Shown: positions 10,918-25,206, counted from the stretch's first letter. The stretch: DNA of 64,000 nt from Osedax fenrisi (GCA_964019155.1 OZ025241.1:61626198-61690197), one strand, 5' to 3'. Numbers and translations are program-made. The notes: a model not told the origin generated them from the letters alone.

Positions 10918-13096
10918 ATGATAATATTGATTTATAGGTGTGAACTAGTGAGAACAACAATTTCCAATATATATATTAAGCACAATAAATGTTCAATCCA
11001 GCGACTTAACTATAATAAAAGTGATATTGCTAGTATTAAAACTCATATATTTTCACTAGACTGGACTAATATTATATCCTCGTGCAATGATTGTAATGAG
11101 CTAATCAACACTTTTATTAATATTACTAAGAATATCATCGAGTTATACACCCCTACTTTTTCAACTAACATTTATAAATATCCCTTATCTATTAAGAAAC
11201 TACTAAATAAGTGTAACATAGAGTCTTACATAGAAACATAATTGATACAGATACTCATAATTTTTGGAGGTATAACTAACTTTACTATCAGATAAAATAA
11301 AGAAATATAATATTGATGTTGAACACAAAATGCTCTCATCAAATAAAAAATCTTCTTTTTATAATTATATAAACATCAAATTAAATAACAAAAATCTCAT
11401 ACCTCCACTCGATCATAATATCATTTATACTAATGACTTTGATAAAGCAGATTGTCTTTCTGACCAATTTTCATCTGTTTTTCTCAAGTCACATATTTCT
11501 TATGATCCCTCAATAATGAAAGATTCTAGGTTTAATGATTTTCCTATATCTCAGGAAATAGTAAGGATATTTCTTTGTAAATTACCCACTAAATTTAATT
11601 CATCACCTGATGGTTTACCCAAAGGTATGCTTAAGTTATTATCTTATGAAATTTCTTATCCATTATCTATTGTTTTTCAACGTATTCTAGATGAAGGTCA
11701 ATGCCCTACTATATGGAAGTTAGCTAATATTATTCCAATATTTAAAAAAGGTGATCATTCATTACCATCAAATTATCGTCCAATCATTTTATTGCCATAC
11801 ACTCTCATTATTTTTGAAAAAATATTATCTTACTATCTATTATATTATTTAAGATCTAATAAACTATTATGTACGGAACAATATGGATGTTTAGCCGGTA
11901 GATCCAAGGAACTACAACTTATATAATTGTATTGAAATATAAGTAGAGCCACTAACCATTCTTTTAATACTGATATTATATATCTCATTATGGCTAAAGA
12001 TTTTGATAAAGTATGTCATTCTAAACTTCTAAATAATATGTCTAAATTAGAGATTGATGGTAATGTACTTAAGTGGTTTAGCTCATACTTTACTAATCGA
12101 TTTCAAAGAACTATGGTAAATGATGAATTTTCTGATTATATTCAAGCAAGTTCAGGTGTTCCTCAAGGTTCCGTTATTGGACCTATTCTATTCTTAATAT
12201 ATATCAATAACCTCCCTTAGATATTTTCATCACAGTTAACATGCTCTCTTTTTGCCGATGATGCTAAAATATCTCTATCGTATAGGTATACTACTGAACG
12301 CAATATCCTTAAATCAGGACTTAATGATTTATATGATTGGACAGTAAAATGGAACCTTCAAATAGCTTTTGAAAAATGCGCCTTTATGTCAATCGGAAAA
12401 TCTGATATATCTTTCTATTCGCTAAATAATACACTGATTCCAAAATACTCTAATTTTCGAGACCTTGGTATTGTTTTTGATGATAATATATAATGATAAT
12501 ATATTAAATTCAATATTCACATTAATACTATATGTAGAAAAGCATATGTGATCTCGAATATAATTTGTAGATGTTTCATTACAAATAATTCTTATTATCT
12601 AGCTAAAGCCTATACCACCTATATACGGCCATTATTCGAATTTGGTTCTTCTATTTGGAATCCATGCAAAGACTTTATTGGCCTAAACAAACTTATTGAA
12701 AAAGTTCAACATAAATTTACTAAGCGAATTTACTTCAGATGTAACTTTATTAAATCAACTTATGATACTAGATTGTGTTTTCTCAATTTAATGAATTTAT
12801 CCCATCGTTGATTAAGATCTGACCTGATTTTGGCTTTCAGGATACTGGATAATCTCGTGGATATTGATAAATCATCGGTATTCACAACTTATTCTACAAG
12901 TAATCGTGGACCTCTAATCAAAATACGCAAAGACAAATGCATTAATACAGCAACTATCAATTCATTCAGCAACAGAGTGAGTACCGCTTGGAATTCACTT
13001 CCTCGTTCTGTGGCTTATTCTAAATCTATAAGCATATTTATTACAAATATAGATACTATTAATATTAATGGAAACTTTTATTCTCAACATGCATAA
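10918..13096 (+). pseudogene. Decayed non-LTR retrotransposon (CR1/Jockey-like) reverse transcriptase
   Basis: A run of plus-strand fragments in shifting frames carries reverse transcriptase signatures in the expected order. They are a NYRPIILLP-like box (about 11770), DFDKVCHSKLL (11999), SSGVPQGSVIGPILFLIYIN (about 12150), LFADDAK (12250), and a C-terminal thumb region ending STAWNSLPRSV (about 12990). Several stop codons and frameshifts (for example after 11926 and 12220) make it inactive. It lies in the sense direction within intron 2. The endonuclease portion is missing or unrecognisable, so the copy is 5'-truncated. I assign the clade from motif style only. Confidence 0.85.
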
Positions 13097-13210
13097 ATGT
13101 AATGTCGTTATTTCTATAATTTTATTGTTTTTCTAGTTTTCGTTTTCATTTTTTACTTTATTTGGGTATTTGATCTTACAAGCTGTATAATCATTTGATA
13201 TTCTAGGTGT

Positions 13211-13486
13211 GGATAGATGTCAAAAAACCAAAATGCAGGACCGTCCATCCCTCAGGATTTATGGGCATATAATCCTATATCGATGGAGCTACAGCTGATG
13301 CTAGGAAAGATAGATGGTCAACGGCGAAGGGGTAGGCCACACATAACGTGGATGAACAATGTGCAGAATTATATAGCCAACGACAACATCATGAAGATAC
13401 TAGAAGAAGCCAGAAATAGAGTGATATGGAGAGGAACTGTCATGGACGTCGCCAGGGGTCGGTTACGACTCGACGGCACAAGGTAA
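13211..13486 (+). pseudogene. RTE-like LINE, 3' end of ORF2
   Basis: This 90-codon open segment is the characteristic C-terminus of RTE-type LINE proteins: GKIDGQRRRGRPHITWMNNV, then a helix with EEARNRVIWR and the ending GRLRLDGTR-stop. It abuts the previous LINE with no visible flanking duplication. It belongs to the same broad clade as the element at 49700-52040, which has KRGRPKRNWMDDV, but to a different subfamily. The adjacent 3' sequence ends in ATCT repeats at about 13712-13728. Confidence 0.8.
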
Positions 13487-14102
13487 CAAGGTAATCCTAT
13501 ATGGGCCTGACCAACCCGATACCTCTTCCCTAGTTATTTGATGATATTTTCAGCACGTTTGATCAACATCCCAAATATTGCTTTATTATTATTTTATTTA
13601 CTTTCGGTGTGTGTAAATCACAACTTATTTATATTTGCTAACTATTATTTATATATTTCTGTCATTATTATTTATTGTATCCCATCGTTTTGAATCTATT
13701 CAATAAACTATTATCTATCTATCTAGCTATATATATAATACTTAATACATAAGCGCACACAATAGACACAATAAATATTATATAGTAACATCCTATAATA
13801 TTTATATTGAAAATGACTAAACCAACAATATTTAAAAATGAGTATTGTATAAAATATGATCTAATACTATTACAAAATAAATTGAATATGTTATTTGCAA
13901 ATTTAGTGATCATTCAATACAATATAGACAAGGTATACCTGAATAGCAAATCATTTTTAACATAGAAGGAAAAGGGCTTTGTAATCTTACAATATACTTA
14001 AATAAAGATTACAAATTTTTTTTACGAAACAAGATATCGATGATATGAGTTCGAATATAAATAAATGATTCAATAATATGAAGATAATCATATTCACTTA
14101 AG
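13487..14102. other. LINE 3' untranslated sequence and AT-rich intron
   Basis: Sequence to about 13730 looks like LINE 3' UTR (an aataaactattatctatctatc tail). The rest is AT-rich with no supported feature. Confidence 0.5.
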
Positions 14103-14331
14103 AGGGTATCCCACTACCAGTATTTCCGGCAACTTCCCGGAAATATAATAACTTTAAAACGATATTCTATCAAGTTAACTACTATTGTAGTGTATCCCAC
14201 CCTTACTTTCCAGAATTTGCCTGAAATATATAGTAACTTCATTAAAAATTGATAGACAATCCGCAGACAATGGTTTTAAAGTAACAATATTTTCGGCAAA
14301 TTGCTGGAAATACTTGTAGTGGTATAACCCC
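14103..14331. mobile_element. MITE with GGGTATCCCACTAC termini, copy 1
   Basis: The left end gggtatcccactaccagtat is matched in inverted orientation at the right end (ggaaatacttgtagtggtataacccc), and tttccgg/ccggaaat motifs repeat inside. A related copy with the same right end is at 52123-52264. Non-coding. Confidence 0.65.
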
Positions 14332-15009
14332 ATAAGACTATTTTTAAGTACAACTTTCGAAGATGCCCGAAAAGATAATAAATTAAAATAATGTGTTGTG
14401 ATAATAGAAATATTAGGTCCTATGTCTGCTACATCTATTTTAGTAAGATTTTTCTTTACTAACATTAATAAAAATTAATATAAACATAACACATTATTAT
14501 TACTATTGAATCTCCTTTCTGTATAATAAAAATTAAAAATGTATTGAATATACTTTTTATCTTATCATTTCTTAAATTTAATAAATCTATTGATAAATTA
14601 TAAAATACAAACTAATAGTACGGTATATATAGTATATAATATGATAGGTATTAAACATATCATATGAAAAAATGAAATGAAAAAAATTATTTTGATGATT
14701 TTAAAAAATGCCCAAAATAACAAAAAATAATGTTTATGAAAAGCCCAAAATAAGCTATTTTTGTTTATTTTTCGCTTTGTCCCATATTAATTGTAGTTGC
14801 TTATTAAGCATATCTACTCTCCCTATCCTATCTAATGTAAACGATATACTAATTCAATATCACAATACCTGCCCCACTGATCCCCTGCATATCACCTTAT
14901 ACCATAAACGTATTCTACCTTAAATAGCCAAATGTAATGCCACTAATCATAGTTATATTTTCGTAAATAAAGAATTAAAAAAATACGATAGTAACTTTAC
15001 AGAAACCTC

Positions 15010-15294
15010 ATAAAAACCGTGTAATATTCCGAGTTGACTATTGCTCTTCCCTAATCAATTCACTTCGTGCTAAATATACTTCTTCACTAAATCTAATCAT
15101 CCGTTATTCTTACCGTATATAATTTGTGGACCACTCTTTTACAGAATATCATCAATCATCTCGTATACGGCTACCCTTTTCTCTTAGCTGTAAATTCCGT
15201 GTTATCTCCATAATCGATATATCTATATACAATACATTTTTACATTTTTCGGTTTACGGACTGCGAACTGTGTTTATAAAGTAATCGGCCGTCA

Positions 15295-15325
<31 letters not shown>

Positions 15326-15700
15326 GATATATATATATATTCTTTCAACTCAATCTATATCTCTGATCTAATTCAAAAACGTACAATATTACTTCTTCTA
15401 AATTAATAAACTTCATTGCCAGACTCTTCTTATCTCCCGTAACAGTAGTAAAACATCCGTACATTTTCGATCTTTTAGAAATGTCGTTCCCACTTTATGA
15501 AATTAATTCCCGCCTACTATCCGATTTGTTTTATCGTTAAAAACGACTCTTTCACCTCACTTCTTCGTTTCTATCTTCCTCTAATTATTAAATCATCCAA
15601 CATATTATTGTTATCACGTGTTATCTTCAAATTATTATTATTATCTATTTGTTATTAGAACGTCCATTAGAACGTGTTGTTGCACCAATACATTGTTATT
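15010..15700 (-). repeat. Dispersed repeat, unclassified
   Basis: Read on the minus strand, blocks of this region align with 18080-18560 on the plus strand. Examples are agatcagagatatagattgagttgaaag against agatcagtggtatagtcatgactgaaag, and gagaaaagggtagccgtata against gagaagggtagccacataag. The part at 15240-15300 also matches the 3' untranslated end of the minus-strand LINE at 55265-56450 (ggactgcgaactgtgtttat). It is likely LINE-derived; I cannot assign a clade. Confidence 0.4.
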
Positions 15701-16188
15701 TCATTGTTAATTTACTAAGATTACCTCCAAGGCCTACATTACCCTAAGTGTAGTGTTAATAAACAGTTAATCATCATATATAGAGAGAGATAAGTGGACT
15801 GGGGTTGTCTAATTATTGATAATATTACTTATATAAATATGAAAATGTTAAAATAACAGTTATATTTTGAATCATTAGCTAATCAATTTATTTATTAAAA
15901 TTAAATTTGTTTATATACAATGTTTATATTTAATTAATTAATTATTTAAATTTTTTAATTATAATTAAAAAATCAAATATTGACACGGAATTTATAAATT
16001 ATATGCTTAATTTATTAATTTTCACAAATCGAAATTAACATATAATATAACATCTAAATTAACATATAAATTAACATCTAAACTAACATCTAAATTAGTG
16101 AATATTCACGAATACACTGACTTTTTACCAACCATCAATATGACATTTAACATTTTTAAATTCAATGAAATTTATTTTCATTTCTCCA

Positions 16189-16195
<7 letters not shown>

Positions 16196-16259
<64 letters not shown>

Positions 16260-16269
16260 CTAGTGTTAG

Positions 16270-16339
<70 letters not shown>
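16196..16339. repeat. Compound (TA)n-(TG)n-(TA)n microsatellite
   Basis: About 48 bp of TA, then TG repeats and a short spacer, then about 67 bp of TA. This is among the longest simple-sequence loci in the window. Open frames on both strands here are Ile-Tyr repeats. Confidence 0.95.
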
Positions 16340-16342
<3 letters not shown>

Positions 16343-16397
16343 AGACATAACATTGTAGGTATTTAAAGTAAATAGGAGAACTGCCTAGAATACTATA

Positions 16398-16498
16398 GTA
16401 CAATTAGCGTATTAGGGCACTCCGAGTAACATGGCGATTTTAGTCCTATTCTTAAGTTATATTCGGAATATAAATATTCCCTAATACGCTAATTGTAC
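16398..16498. mobile_element. 101-bp fold-back MITE
   Basis: Terminal inverted repeats of about 20 bp begin gtacaattagcgtattaggg and return as its complement at 16479-16498. The loop of about 60 bp is non-coding. Confidence 0.7.
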
Positions 16499-16604
16499 AG
16501 CGAAACAGGTCTCCTGTTTACTCTTCATACTTACACTGTATGTCCTACGTATATACATACATAGTATTACATACACAAACAAATATATATATATATATAA
16601 ATAT

Positions 16605-17500
16605 AGGGGAAGTAACCGAATACGGACAGTGCCCGAATACGGTCACTCTCGGTATCTCAGAAACTATAAATCCTACAAAAATGTTAATGAATAAAATATT
16701 CACAATTATATAAATAGTCTAAAAAAGTATTTTATATTTTTTAATTATTTAAATATTGCTGATATATCAAATAAATTGTTTTTTTATTATGTTTTTAATT
16801 TTATGAAAAAAATGTCAACTTAATACATTCTCAAGAATATACAAATGTATCGATATAACAATATATTATTAAAAAATAAAGCATTCTAAAATTATATATA
16901 TAATTTCTATATTTGTTATCAAATATTCATTAAGTTATAAGCATATATCTATAGGTCATATAAGTCCCTAAGACGGACACTCTAGATGTCGTAATACGGA
17001 CACCCTATAACCAATAAGCGCGCAGCATATGAACAATTCTGATTTTCATGAAAATGTCATTCGTTATAATATTAATACCACCAATAAAGCTAAATCTAAC
17101 ATTTTTATTATTTAGATACTTAAATTGTATTATTAATTAAAAATATAATAAAAATAAATACATTATTAATTAATTAAATTATAATAAATTATTCATAAAA
17201 TTAATTATAAATAATGTATTGTAATTTGTCTGATTGATTCATCAATAATATATAGTTTATCTAGTGCTATATAGAGTATCCGTATTATAACACAGGGTTT
17301 CCGTATTCGGACATGGGTAGCGAATACGGACACCTACGTTATCTATGGAATGAAAATATTAAATAAAATTATAAAATCACAATAATATCTATAATCATAT
17401 AATATTAAGATATTGTAATTTTTGAATAAAAATACTGAGTCATAAAATGTTAAGACCATTTATTGTTAAAGTGTCCCCCGTATTAGGTTACTTTCCCCTA
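16605..17500. mobile_element. MITE of the GGGGAAAGTAACCGAATACGGACAC family, copy A
   Basis: The ends are aggggaagtaaccgaatacg and, inverted, ggttactttcccct. The motif ccgaatacggacac (or its complement gtgtccgtatt) recurs inside at about 16640, 16976, 16998, 17276, 17300 and 17325. Further copies are at 36365-37143, 44341-45048 and 57604-58456. No transposase frame. Confidence 0.85.
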
Positions 17501-18079
17501 AACTTTACTTTATATAATAGTATAGATGATGTTCGACATTTTCCGGCATTTCAGTTTATTTATTGTGTGTAATTGAATGTATATAGAAGTATAACGGGGG
17601 TTGGCTTTAACTACAAATATTATATAATTTAAATAATATGTGTATAATTTATATTAACCTATATATTATATTTTCAAGTATACGCAGAGGTCCTGACGTT
17701 TCCAGTTACTGATATCTATGCATACCTATGTTATTTACTGATATCTATGTTTTATAGGAATACAATTAGTAAACAAACCATGTATGTGTTTTGTTTACAT
17801 TTAATAAATTAATTTTTAAAATTCTAATTAAAATTTTAAAATGATGTCACGGAAATGATAAATAATATGATTAAATAACTCACTTTCAAAAGTCTAAATC
17901 GACATATTTAATCGGCTAATGCTCAACAATACAGTATCATTTACCTAGAGTTATTCAGATTAATGTGAACATTATAATTGTTTTGATTTAATATCATGAT
18001 ATTTTTCTGTGTCGCGAATGCAATTTCAAACATCCGATTAACCCATCTTACACATATTACCATAATTACCCTAAGTACC
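17501..18079. other. AT-rich intron sequence
   Basis: I see nothing beyond low-complexity AT-rich sequence in this part of intron 2. Confidence 0.5.
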
Positions 18080-18560
18080 CTTAATAGTCGGGAGTGCAGC
18101 GCGAATATGCACGTATTTACCGGAAGTTCTAAAAGTTCTAGAATTTAGATACGTTTATTAGAGTTCCAGGAGAGGAATATTCTGGTACCGAATATAAGGT
18201 AATGTGGTACGCTTTGAAAGTAGATCAGTGGTATAGTCATGACTGAAAGAATGTATTGAATTATGTATAATGACAAGAACACGTGTGTTTACACCCGAGG
18301 GAGAAGGGTAGCCACATAAGAAATCATTGATGAGATGTTGTAACATTGTGGTATACCAACATTTTATACAGTAAGTTTTTCGTATAGAAAAACGTATACT
18401 CATATTAAAGGTACTCCATGGAGCTGTCGATTAAGCAGGAAGCTGATTCATTATAGAAGAGCTTATATTCATTAAGTAATAAACCTTTGAGAGTATAAGA
18501 GCATGTATAACATACACCGATATATCGGTGTTTTAGTAAGGTTTCTGGAAAATAACGTAC
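18080..18560 (+). repeat. Dispersed repeat, unclassified (second copy)
   Basis: The partner of 15010-15700 in opposite orientation. Moderate similarity extends over several blocks. No frame is shared between the two copies, so I do not treat the 81-codon minus-strand frame at 18158-18403 as a gene. Confidence 0.4.
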
Positions 18561-19101
18561 GTATTTTTTTAATTCTGCTGAGATGAAAGTTTGAGGATTT
18601 TGTAATGAGGATGATTGTAATGAAGGATGATATGTGAATTGTATAGGATAATTGTTATCAAAGACTTATCATATGTTTTTGGAAGAATATAAGGGATATA
18701 TAATCATATTTTTTAGATATTATATATATATATATATTTATTTGTAAGTATGTATACTAGAGTATCTAAGTATAATAGAGTATATTATATTATAATATAA
18801 TGATCAATAAACGGGCTACCACAAGCTTAAAAAATGTATTATTATATTTAAAAACTTATATGTATGCATGTCTACATTTAACTAATTTCAAAATATATAA
18901 ATGTATACCTGAATATAATTTAATATATATATATATAAATAATTTGACTAGGTAAACATTTTTATAATCTCTCAAAGCTGGCCATCTATATATATATATA
19001 TATATAATATTATATATATATATATACAAATAAATTTGATAATCTACAATAGGTTACATTTATTGCAAATCGATAATACAGTCATACCACCACACACGTA
19101 G

Positions 19102-19231
19102 GTGAATGCGTTTTACGTATACGCGGACGAGTTCGTATACAGGGGGGGCTGCGTGTTACCCGCCTCGTTAATGGGTGCCAAGGGGCCTATATGTAACCAG
19201 TACTACATCATGTACGAGTGCACTTGTTCTA
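19102..19231 (+). CDS. Exon 3: cysteine-rich ectodomain
   Basis: Acceptor cacacacgtag, donor GTTAGT (19232). The exon enters in phase 0 directly after an in-frame tag, so the start is fixed, and leaves in phase 1. The peptide begins VNAFYVYADEFVYRGGC and continues with CNQ..., ending YECTC. Four cysteines in 43 residues, and GC content far above the flanks. It matches exon 4 in phase (1 base plus 2 bases completing an Arg codon). Confidence 0.8.
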
Positions 19232-19309
19232 GTTAGTATTACTACGCAGCGCTTACGGTATCTATCGTGGGGGTGTTACTCTATGTTCTCTGGATTTAGT
19301 TAACAATTA

Positions 19310-19366
<57 letters not shown>

Positions 19367-19779
19367 TAAATTAATATGATTGGTAAATTTAATTCGTTTA
19401 AATAAAAATCGTACTGAATAAATAGGTAAATATATATACTTGAACATTGATATCAAGGAGAGGTCATACATATATAGGCTTATAAATATTTGAGTTTTGT
19501 GTAAAAAGATATTGTTAAATTATAGGTAAAGATTTAGTCATGATTATATTTACATATATTAAGATATTAATTTTTATAAAATCTTGAAGTTTTAAGAGAT
19601 CTAATATTTTATAAATTGTATCTATATCTAGATTAACAGAAAAAAACAAATATATTACCCTATTTTGCAATATAATAATTCGTTAAATATTAGATAAAAA
19701 TTGATGAACACTAATTAAGATCACTTACAAAAATATTATATTTATATAATATTTGTACAGGTAATTTATTTTTTATTTT

Positions 19780-20280
19780 ATTTATAATAGCAATTTACTT
19801 AGTGATGCTCTTCTATAATGTATACGATAATTTCATTTATCATCAATTAATATACCAAAGAACGATAAATGATTCATCTGCTCTATCATTATAAACTTTT
19901 AATTCTAGTTTTTTTTTCGATTTAAATTTATTATAGAGCATAACTTTTATTTTGTTAACATTTAATGTTCATTTATTACTAAACAGCCAGTGAGTTAAAC
20001 TAAAATGGTCATCTTGTAAATTATTTTGAAGAATGTCAATATCAAAAAAATATCAAATTAAATCAAAATATTTACTACTGAAAAGTAAATTTGTATCATC
20101 TGTAAAAATTATGTATTTAAAATATTTCAGTATATATACTATATACTATATTTCAATAATATATTAGGCATATCACTAATATATATTATAACAAGTAGAG
20201 CCCTAATACTGAACTTTGCGGAACACAAAATGATGTGTTCCATACCTGAAATAGCTCCATTAGTTTGACAAATTCTGACA
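19780..20280 (-). pseudogene. Decayed LINE reverse transcriptase relic
   Basis: On the minus strand the RT signature VPQSSVLG appears, and after a frameshift LLVIIYISDMPN (about 20190-20250). It is followed downstream by FTDDTNLLFSSKYFD (about 20080-20115) and further ORF2-like sequence with W and NVNKIKVMLY. Multiple stops. It is clearly a degraded non-LTR element in antisense orientation in intron 3. Confidence 0.7.
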
Positions 20281-20340
20281 TGCATGTTTGATAAATAACG
20301 AGTTAATAGAACTGTACAGTACTTATGTAGATAGGTCTAA

Positions 20341-20850
20341 TAGGGTGTTCACATCAATTCCGTTTTAAAAAACGTACGTGTAACTGCAACTTCAAATGAT
20401 TCATTCACAGCAAATTTGAAGTAACAGATTTTTAAGTGTTCACATCAATTCCGTGTTTTTTAGTTTGTCGTAAGGGTAGACATATATCGCCACCTATATT
20501 TAAATATGTACAAATAAAATCAATTGTAACAAATCTAATTGTGGGATATAGCTAAATTCAATGTATAAATAGTAGTATTATATATTTCTTTAAATACACA
20601 AATACATAAATACTACATACATTATATTTATTAATTTAATATTTTTAACTAATATAACAAATACTATATTATTATATAATACATAAATCCTTATAATTAT
20701 ATCTAAAATTATGAAATATATATAATTTAAATAAATATTTAATAAATGATTGAAATATATATTATATATTACTATTGTATAGCCAGGTTGTATAGTTGAT
20801 ATATATTATTAAAATATATATATAGTTGTATACAATCTTATATAACCTTT

Positions 20851-20906
<56 letters not shown>

Positions 20907-20985
20907 ATAAATAGTTATTCGATAAGTTATATGTAATAATAAACATTTGTTAATTGATATATATATACTTTATATATATATATCA

Positions 20986-21040
<55 letters not shown>

Positions 21041-21378
21041 ATAAATAGTTATTCGATAAGTTATATGTAATAATATACTTTATATATATATATCAATTGG
21101 AATCAAGTGAAATGCTAGATGTTATCTCTAATTCTGTGTGTTCATTCTAGCTGTTTTCTCTAATTCTGTGTGTTGTTACGTACTTACATACGTAAACGTA
21201 AATACGTTACGTACAGAAAATAGGATTAATCCTATTTCAGAAAACGTTCAGAAAACGTGTAGTTCAACTTCAAATAAATAGGAATGTGACTCATAACTTC
21301 AAATTTGTCGTGAATGAATCATTTGAAGTTGCAGTTACACGTACGTTTTTTTAAAACGGAATTGATGTGAACACCCTA
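20341..21378. mobile_element. 1-kb MITE with 70-bp terminal inverted repeats
   Basis: Both ends carry an inverted repeat of about 70 bp starting tagggtgttcacatcaattc. An extra copy of the terminal motif (gtgttcacatcaattccgt) lies inside at 20434-20452. The interior includes (TA)n tracts and an internal duplication of about 50 bp (20902-20950 and 21037-21085) containing ttattcgataagttatatg. No coding capacity. Confidence 0.8.
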
Positions 21379-21828
21379 TTAACCTCTAATATCAATATTA
21401 TTAAATTAGGTATACCTCTAAAGATATATAGATCTATTTATCGATATAATTACATACACATATAATTCAAATACATTGCTATTTATTTTCATTTTAAGCT
21501 TTTTTTTACTTTTATATCTCCTAGTCGTATTGTTATATATCATATATTATCATAATAATATTATAATGATAGTGTTAAGAGATCATAGTGTTGGTTTATA
21601 TAAAGAAAAGTAGTAATAATAATATGTATTTATTGAAATCATAATATATATATACATTGATATAATTGTAATTAAGTGGAAACTACATATTTTAAATATT
21701 AACATGTATTATTATGCAATATAATATATATATATATTCTATTGTATACAAATTGTATAAGATATATATATATATATATATAAATATAAACATACATATA
21801 TGACATATCCTATACGTTGCATGTATAG

Positions 21829-21966
21829 GATATAGATTCGAGTTCGATGATAGCGTATCTAACAAGAAGGATGAGATCGAGCTACCTTCGTGCAACAAGT
21901 CAGTGCAGGCATTCAACGGTACTGTTTCGGTGTCCATCTATTGCTACAATATCTCAAAGTATGACG
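21829..21966 (+). CDS. Exon 4: cysteine-rich ectodomain
   Basis: Acceptor gcatgtatag, donor GTCAGT (21967); phase 1 in, phase 1 out. The peptide runs YRFEFDDSVSNKKDEIELPSC and then a beta-rich stretch FNGTVSVSIYCYNISKYD with two sequons. The other two frames are stopped or carry no cysteine pattern. The pattern of alternating polar and aliphatic residues around paired cysteines fits a beta-sandwich. Confidence 0.85.
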
Positions 21967-22418
21967 GTCAGTAATACATGCCGTACACCGTACAGTGTAC
22001 GGCATGTACCGAGCTGTTAACCAAGCTACACGTATACATTACGTATGCTTGTGTGCGTATATCATAATATGCAACGTTACTATAGTATACTATAGTATAC
22101 TATATATATATATACTTTAGAATATCTATATATTCTATAAATACAAATATATACAAAATGTTATTATATATATACTATTTATAATTAATATTACATCGTA
22201 TTCAACTGTATAATGTACAGTGTACAAATTACAGTGTTTATTGTATAATGTACAATATATATTACACATAGGTATACCTCTACTTCTAGAGATAGTATTG
22301 TATAGTTATTTATATTGTATTTTATTTATATATAGTATATTCCTATATATTTAAAGGCCATTAACTATAGATATAATTAATCAATATTATCATATATATC
22401 ACTACTTGTACCGATATA

Positions 22419-22458
<40 letters not shown>

Positions 22459-22852
22459 GTTAGATTAATTAATATATAGGCGTTCTTTTCTTAATACATT
22501 ACCATTACTTTAAATCAACGTATACTTTATTAGAACAAAACAAAACGTATCCATACGATATCCATATAATAAGTTAAGTTAATAAATGTATTAAGATACA
22601 ATCAAGTACGACTAAGAAAGGAACTAGTAATGTTATTATATTATTAATATTTTCCTATAGATCACTGGAGTTACTAAATTAAAATAGAGTTACTAAAATA
22701 TAATATATTTAGAAATATAACCAAATCAAGAAAATTGAAAACACTAGAAATTCTTAGTTATCGTGCCATATTAGTAGAGTGTAATATAGTAAACCAGCTA
22801 ATTATAAAGGTCACGGTATTCATGTATTCTCTTAGCTATTATTCCTATAGAT
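21967..22852. other. AT-rich intron sequence
   Basis: Contains small palindromes (for example accgtacagtgtacggcatg near 21985) and (TA)n tracts. No supported gene or element. Confidence 0.5.
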
Positions 22853-22933
22853 CAGTGGTTCCCAACCTATGGGTCATGAGTCATGAGTCATGTCCCAAAG
22901 TTGGTTCATTGTGTTTTTTGTTTGTGTCATGAG

Positions 22934-25158
22934 CAGGCCCAGTTATTTTGGGCCAAAGCCCAAAATAAAGAAAAAGGCCCAAAATAGCTTATTTTGGGCT
23001 TTTCGAAATCCTTATTTTGGGTTATTTTGGGCCTTTTTTAAAAAACTTTAAAATACGTTAATATCCATCACAATGTATGATTCATATTATATATGTAATA
23101 ACTATCATATTATATACCATATATACTATACTATTTTTGTATATTTAATAAGGTATCGCATACTTTATTTAATTTAAGAAATGATAAAATTATAAAAAAA
23201 TACATTTTTAATGTGTAAAATGAGATTAAATAATAATGAGTAATAATAATAAATTATTTTTATAACAATTGTAGTTTATAAAAGTGATGATAATATATTG
23301 TATTGATTTGAATGATGCATACCTTCAAGACTAATGTTACGTACATTATTCTTATAATTATTTTTTATATATTTTATCATATGAAAATCTCCTCCACAGC
23401 TGATGTTCCAGGATTAATGGTTATGACAAATTATTTTTATTTTTTATATTTAATATCGTTCTATAGAGCGTATACGCATCTTCGACATTTTTACTACAAA
23501 ATATTATTATTTCTTCTGGCTCTCTATCATATTATTCTATAATTTCATTAAACTCGAATATCCTATCTTGTTTCGTAAAAAAAATGTAGTCTGTCTATTG
23601 AAAAAATTGCCAAACACTTTTCCTTACATATTTGCAATGCTTTGTTAGTCGATCATATCTTGGCTATTCAAATACACACAGATCTGTGGTGAATTGTTAG
23701 AATCTCTTTCAACCGTAATTAATAAAGATTTCTTTTGTAGTTTTAATATATTTATAGCAATATTTTGATAACATAAATGTAGTTGAAATGTATCAAAATG
23801 AAACGAATTACCATTCGTATACGTTCCAATATAACATTTATAGTATACATTAATAACATAATTATCATATTATATAGCCAAGGTTGTTCAGTTTTTTGTT
23901 GTTGATATTTTGATAAACCATGGTTTATTTATTTTTTTGGATATTTTATATAAATTATTTTTAAATAATATATTAATTTAAATACTAATAATATACTTTT
24001 ATCTTAGTTTGAATATTGTTAATAATAGTGTCGTCTGGAGGGAAGTGTGAGTTACATAGTTGTTCAGTTTTTTAAATTTGTTTTTTCTTTGTTTATTCAT
24101 TTTTTTTATATAAAATAATTGAATATTAATTTCAATACTATAGTATCATTTAAAATTTGTATCAATATTGTTAATAATAGTATAGATTATGTATATTATA
24201 TAAAGTTATTCATTTAATAAAAATGCCTAGCCGAAAGAAAAATAAAATTTAGAAAGAATTTACTGAAATAACTAATAAATATGTGTATAAACTATAATAT
24301 ATATGAAATATCTAATAATAAATATAGAAGTATTTATTATAAATAACATTAAATATAAAATGTATTAATACAAAATATTATATAGATAAAAACCAATATT
24401 TTTCACACAAAAAATAAATAAACCGCAAAAAAACCAACAACTCGGTATATAGCACATATAATATAGGTTAGCAGATAATTCACTTAAAATTTATAACAAA
24501 TATAAAGCATATTATGTAAATATAATAAAACATTTATACAGCTGATCATTTCCTATTTCTTTATTATGAATTCATTGTTTAAATTAAATGTATAAATTAT
24601 TTCTATAATCTGCAATTGAAAACTAATACATGACAAATATTATTAAAATTTATTTAATTTAGAACATTTTTAAACTTAACATTTTTGAAAGTAGTTAGTA
24701 AATTATTAATGATAATTATTTCTTCATGAATTGTCAAATTAAGATTATGTACTTTCTTAAATTTTATACCAGTTCTTGTCAAAATCGTATTAAATATTCC
24801 CATAAAAACCCACCATTCCTTCTTTAATAAGATAATATCTTCCTTATAAATCCATACTAATTGAGTATATCACTATAAATCAATTGTACAGATGAATCAA
24901 ATGTTAAAATATGTATTTTATTATATTTAATATATATATATATAACACAGAAATATAACATAATCAGAAATAATTTGTGTGACAATTTTTTTGTATTATT
25001 ATTTTTAACGGCTTAATGATTATAAATTGAGAGATATTAATGATTTTTATTTTGAAACAAATAGATAAATGAAACAAAATAACTATAATTCACAAAACAG
25101 ATTGTACAATTTTTTACTTAATATAATTATTTATATGATTTATACTTAACATTCCTTA

Positions 25159-25206
<48 letters not shown>

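Noticed and set aside
16098..16353. Open frames made of Ile-Tyr repeats on both strands
   Set aside because: They are translations of (TA)n microsatellites, as are similar frames near 3391, 8889, 21692, 26622, 32673, 38760 and 45812.
18158..18403. 81-codon minus-strand frame
   Set aside because: It lies in a dispersed repeat and the second copy does not preserve the frame.
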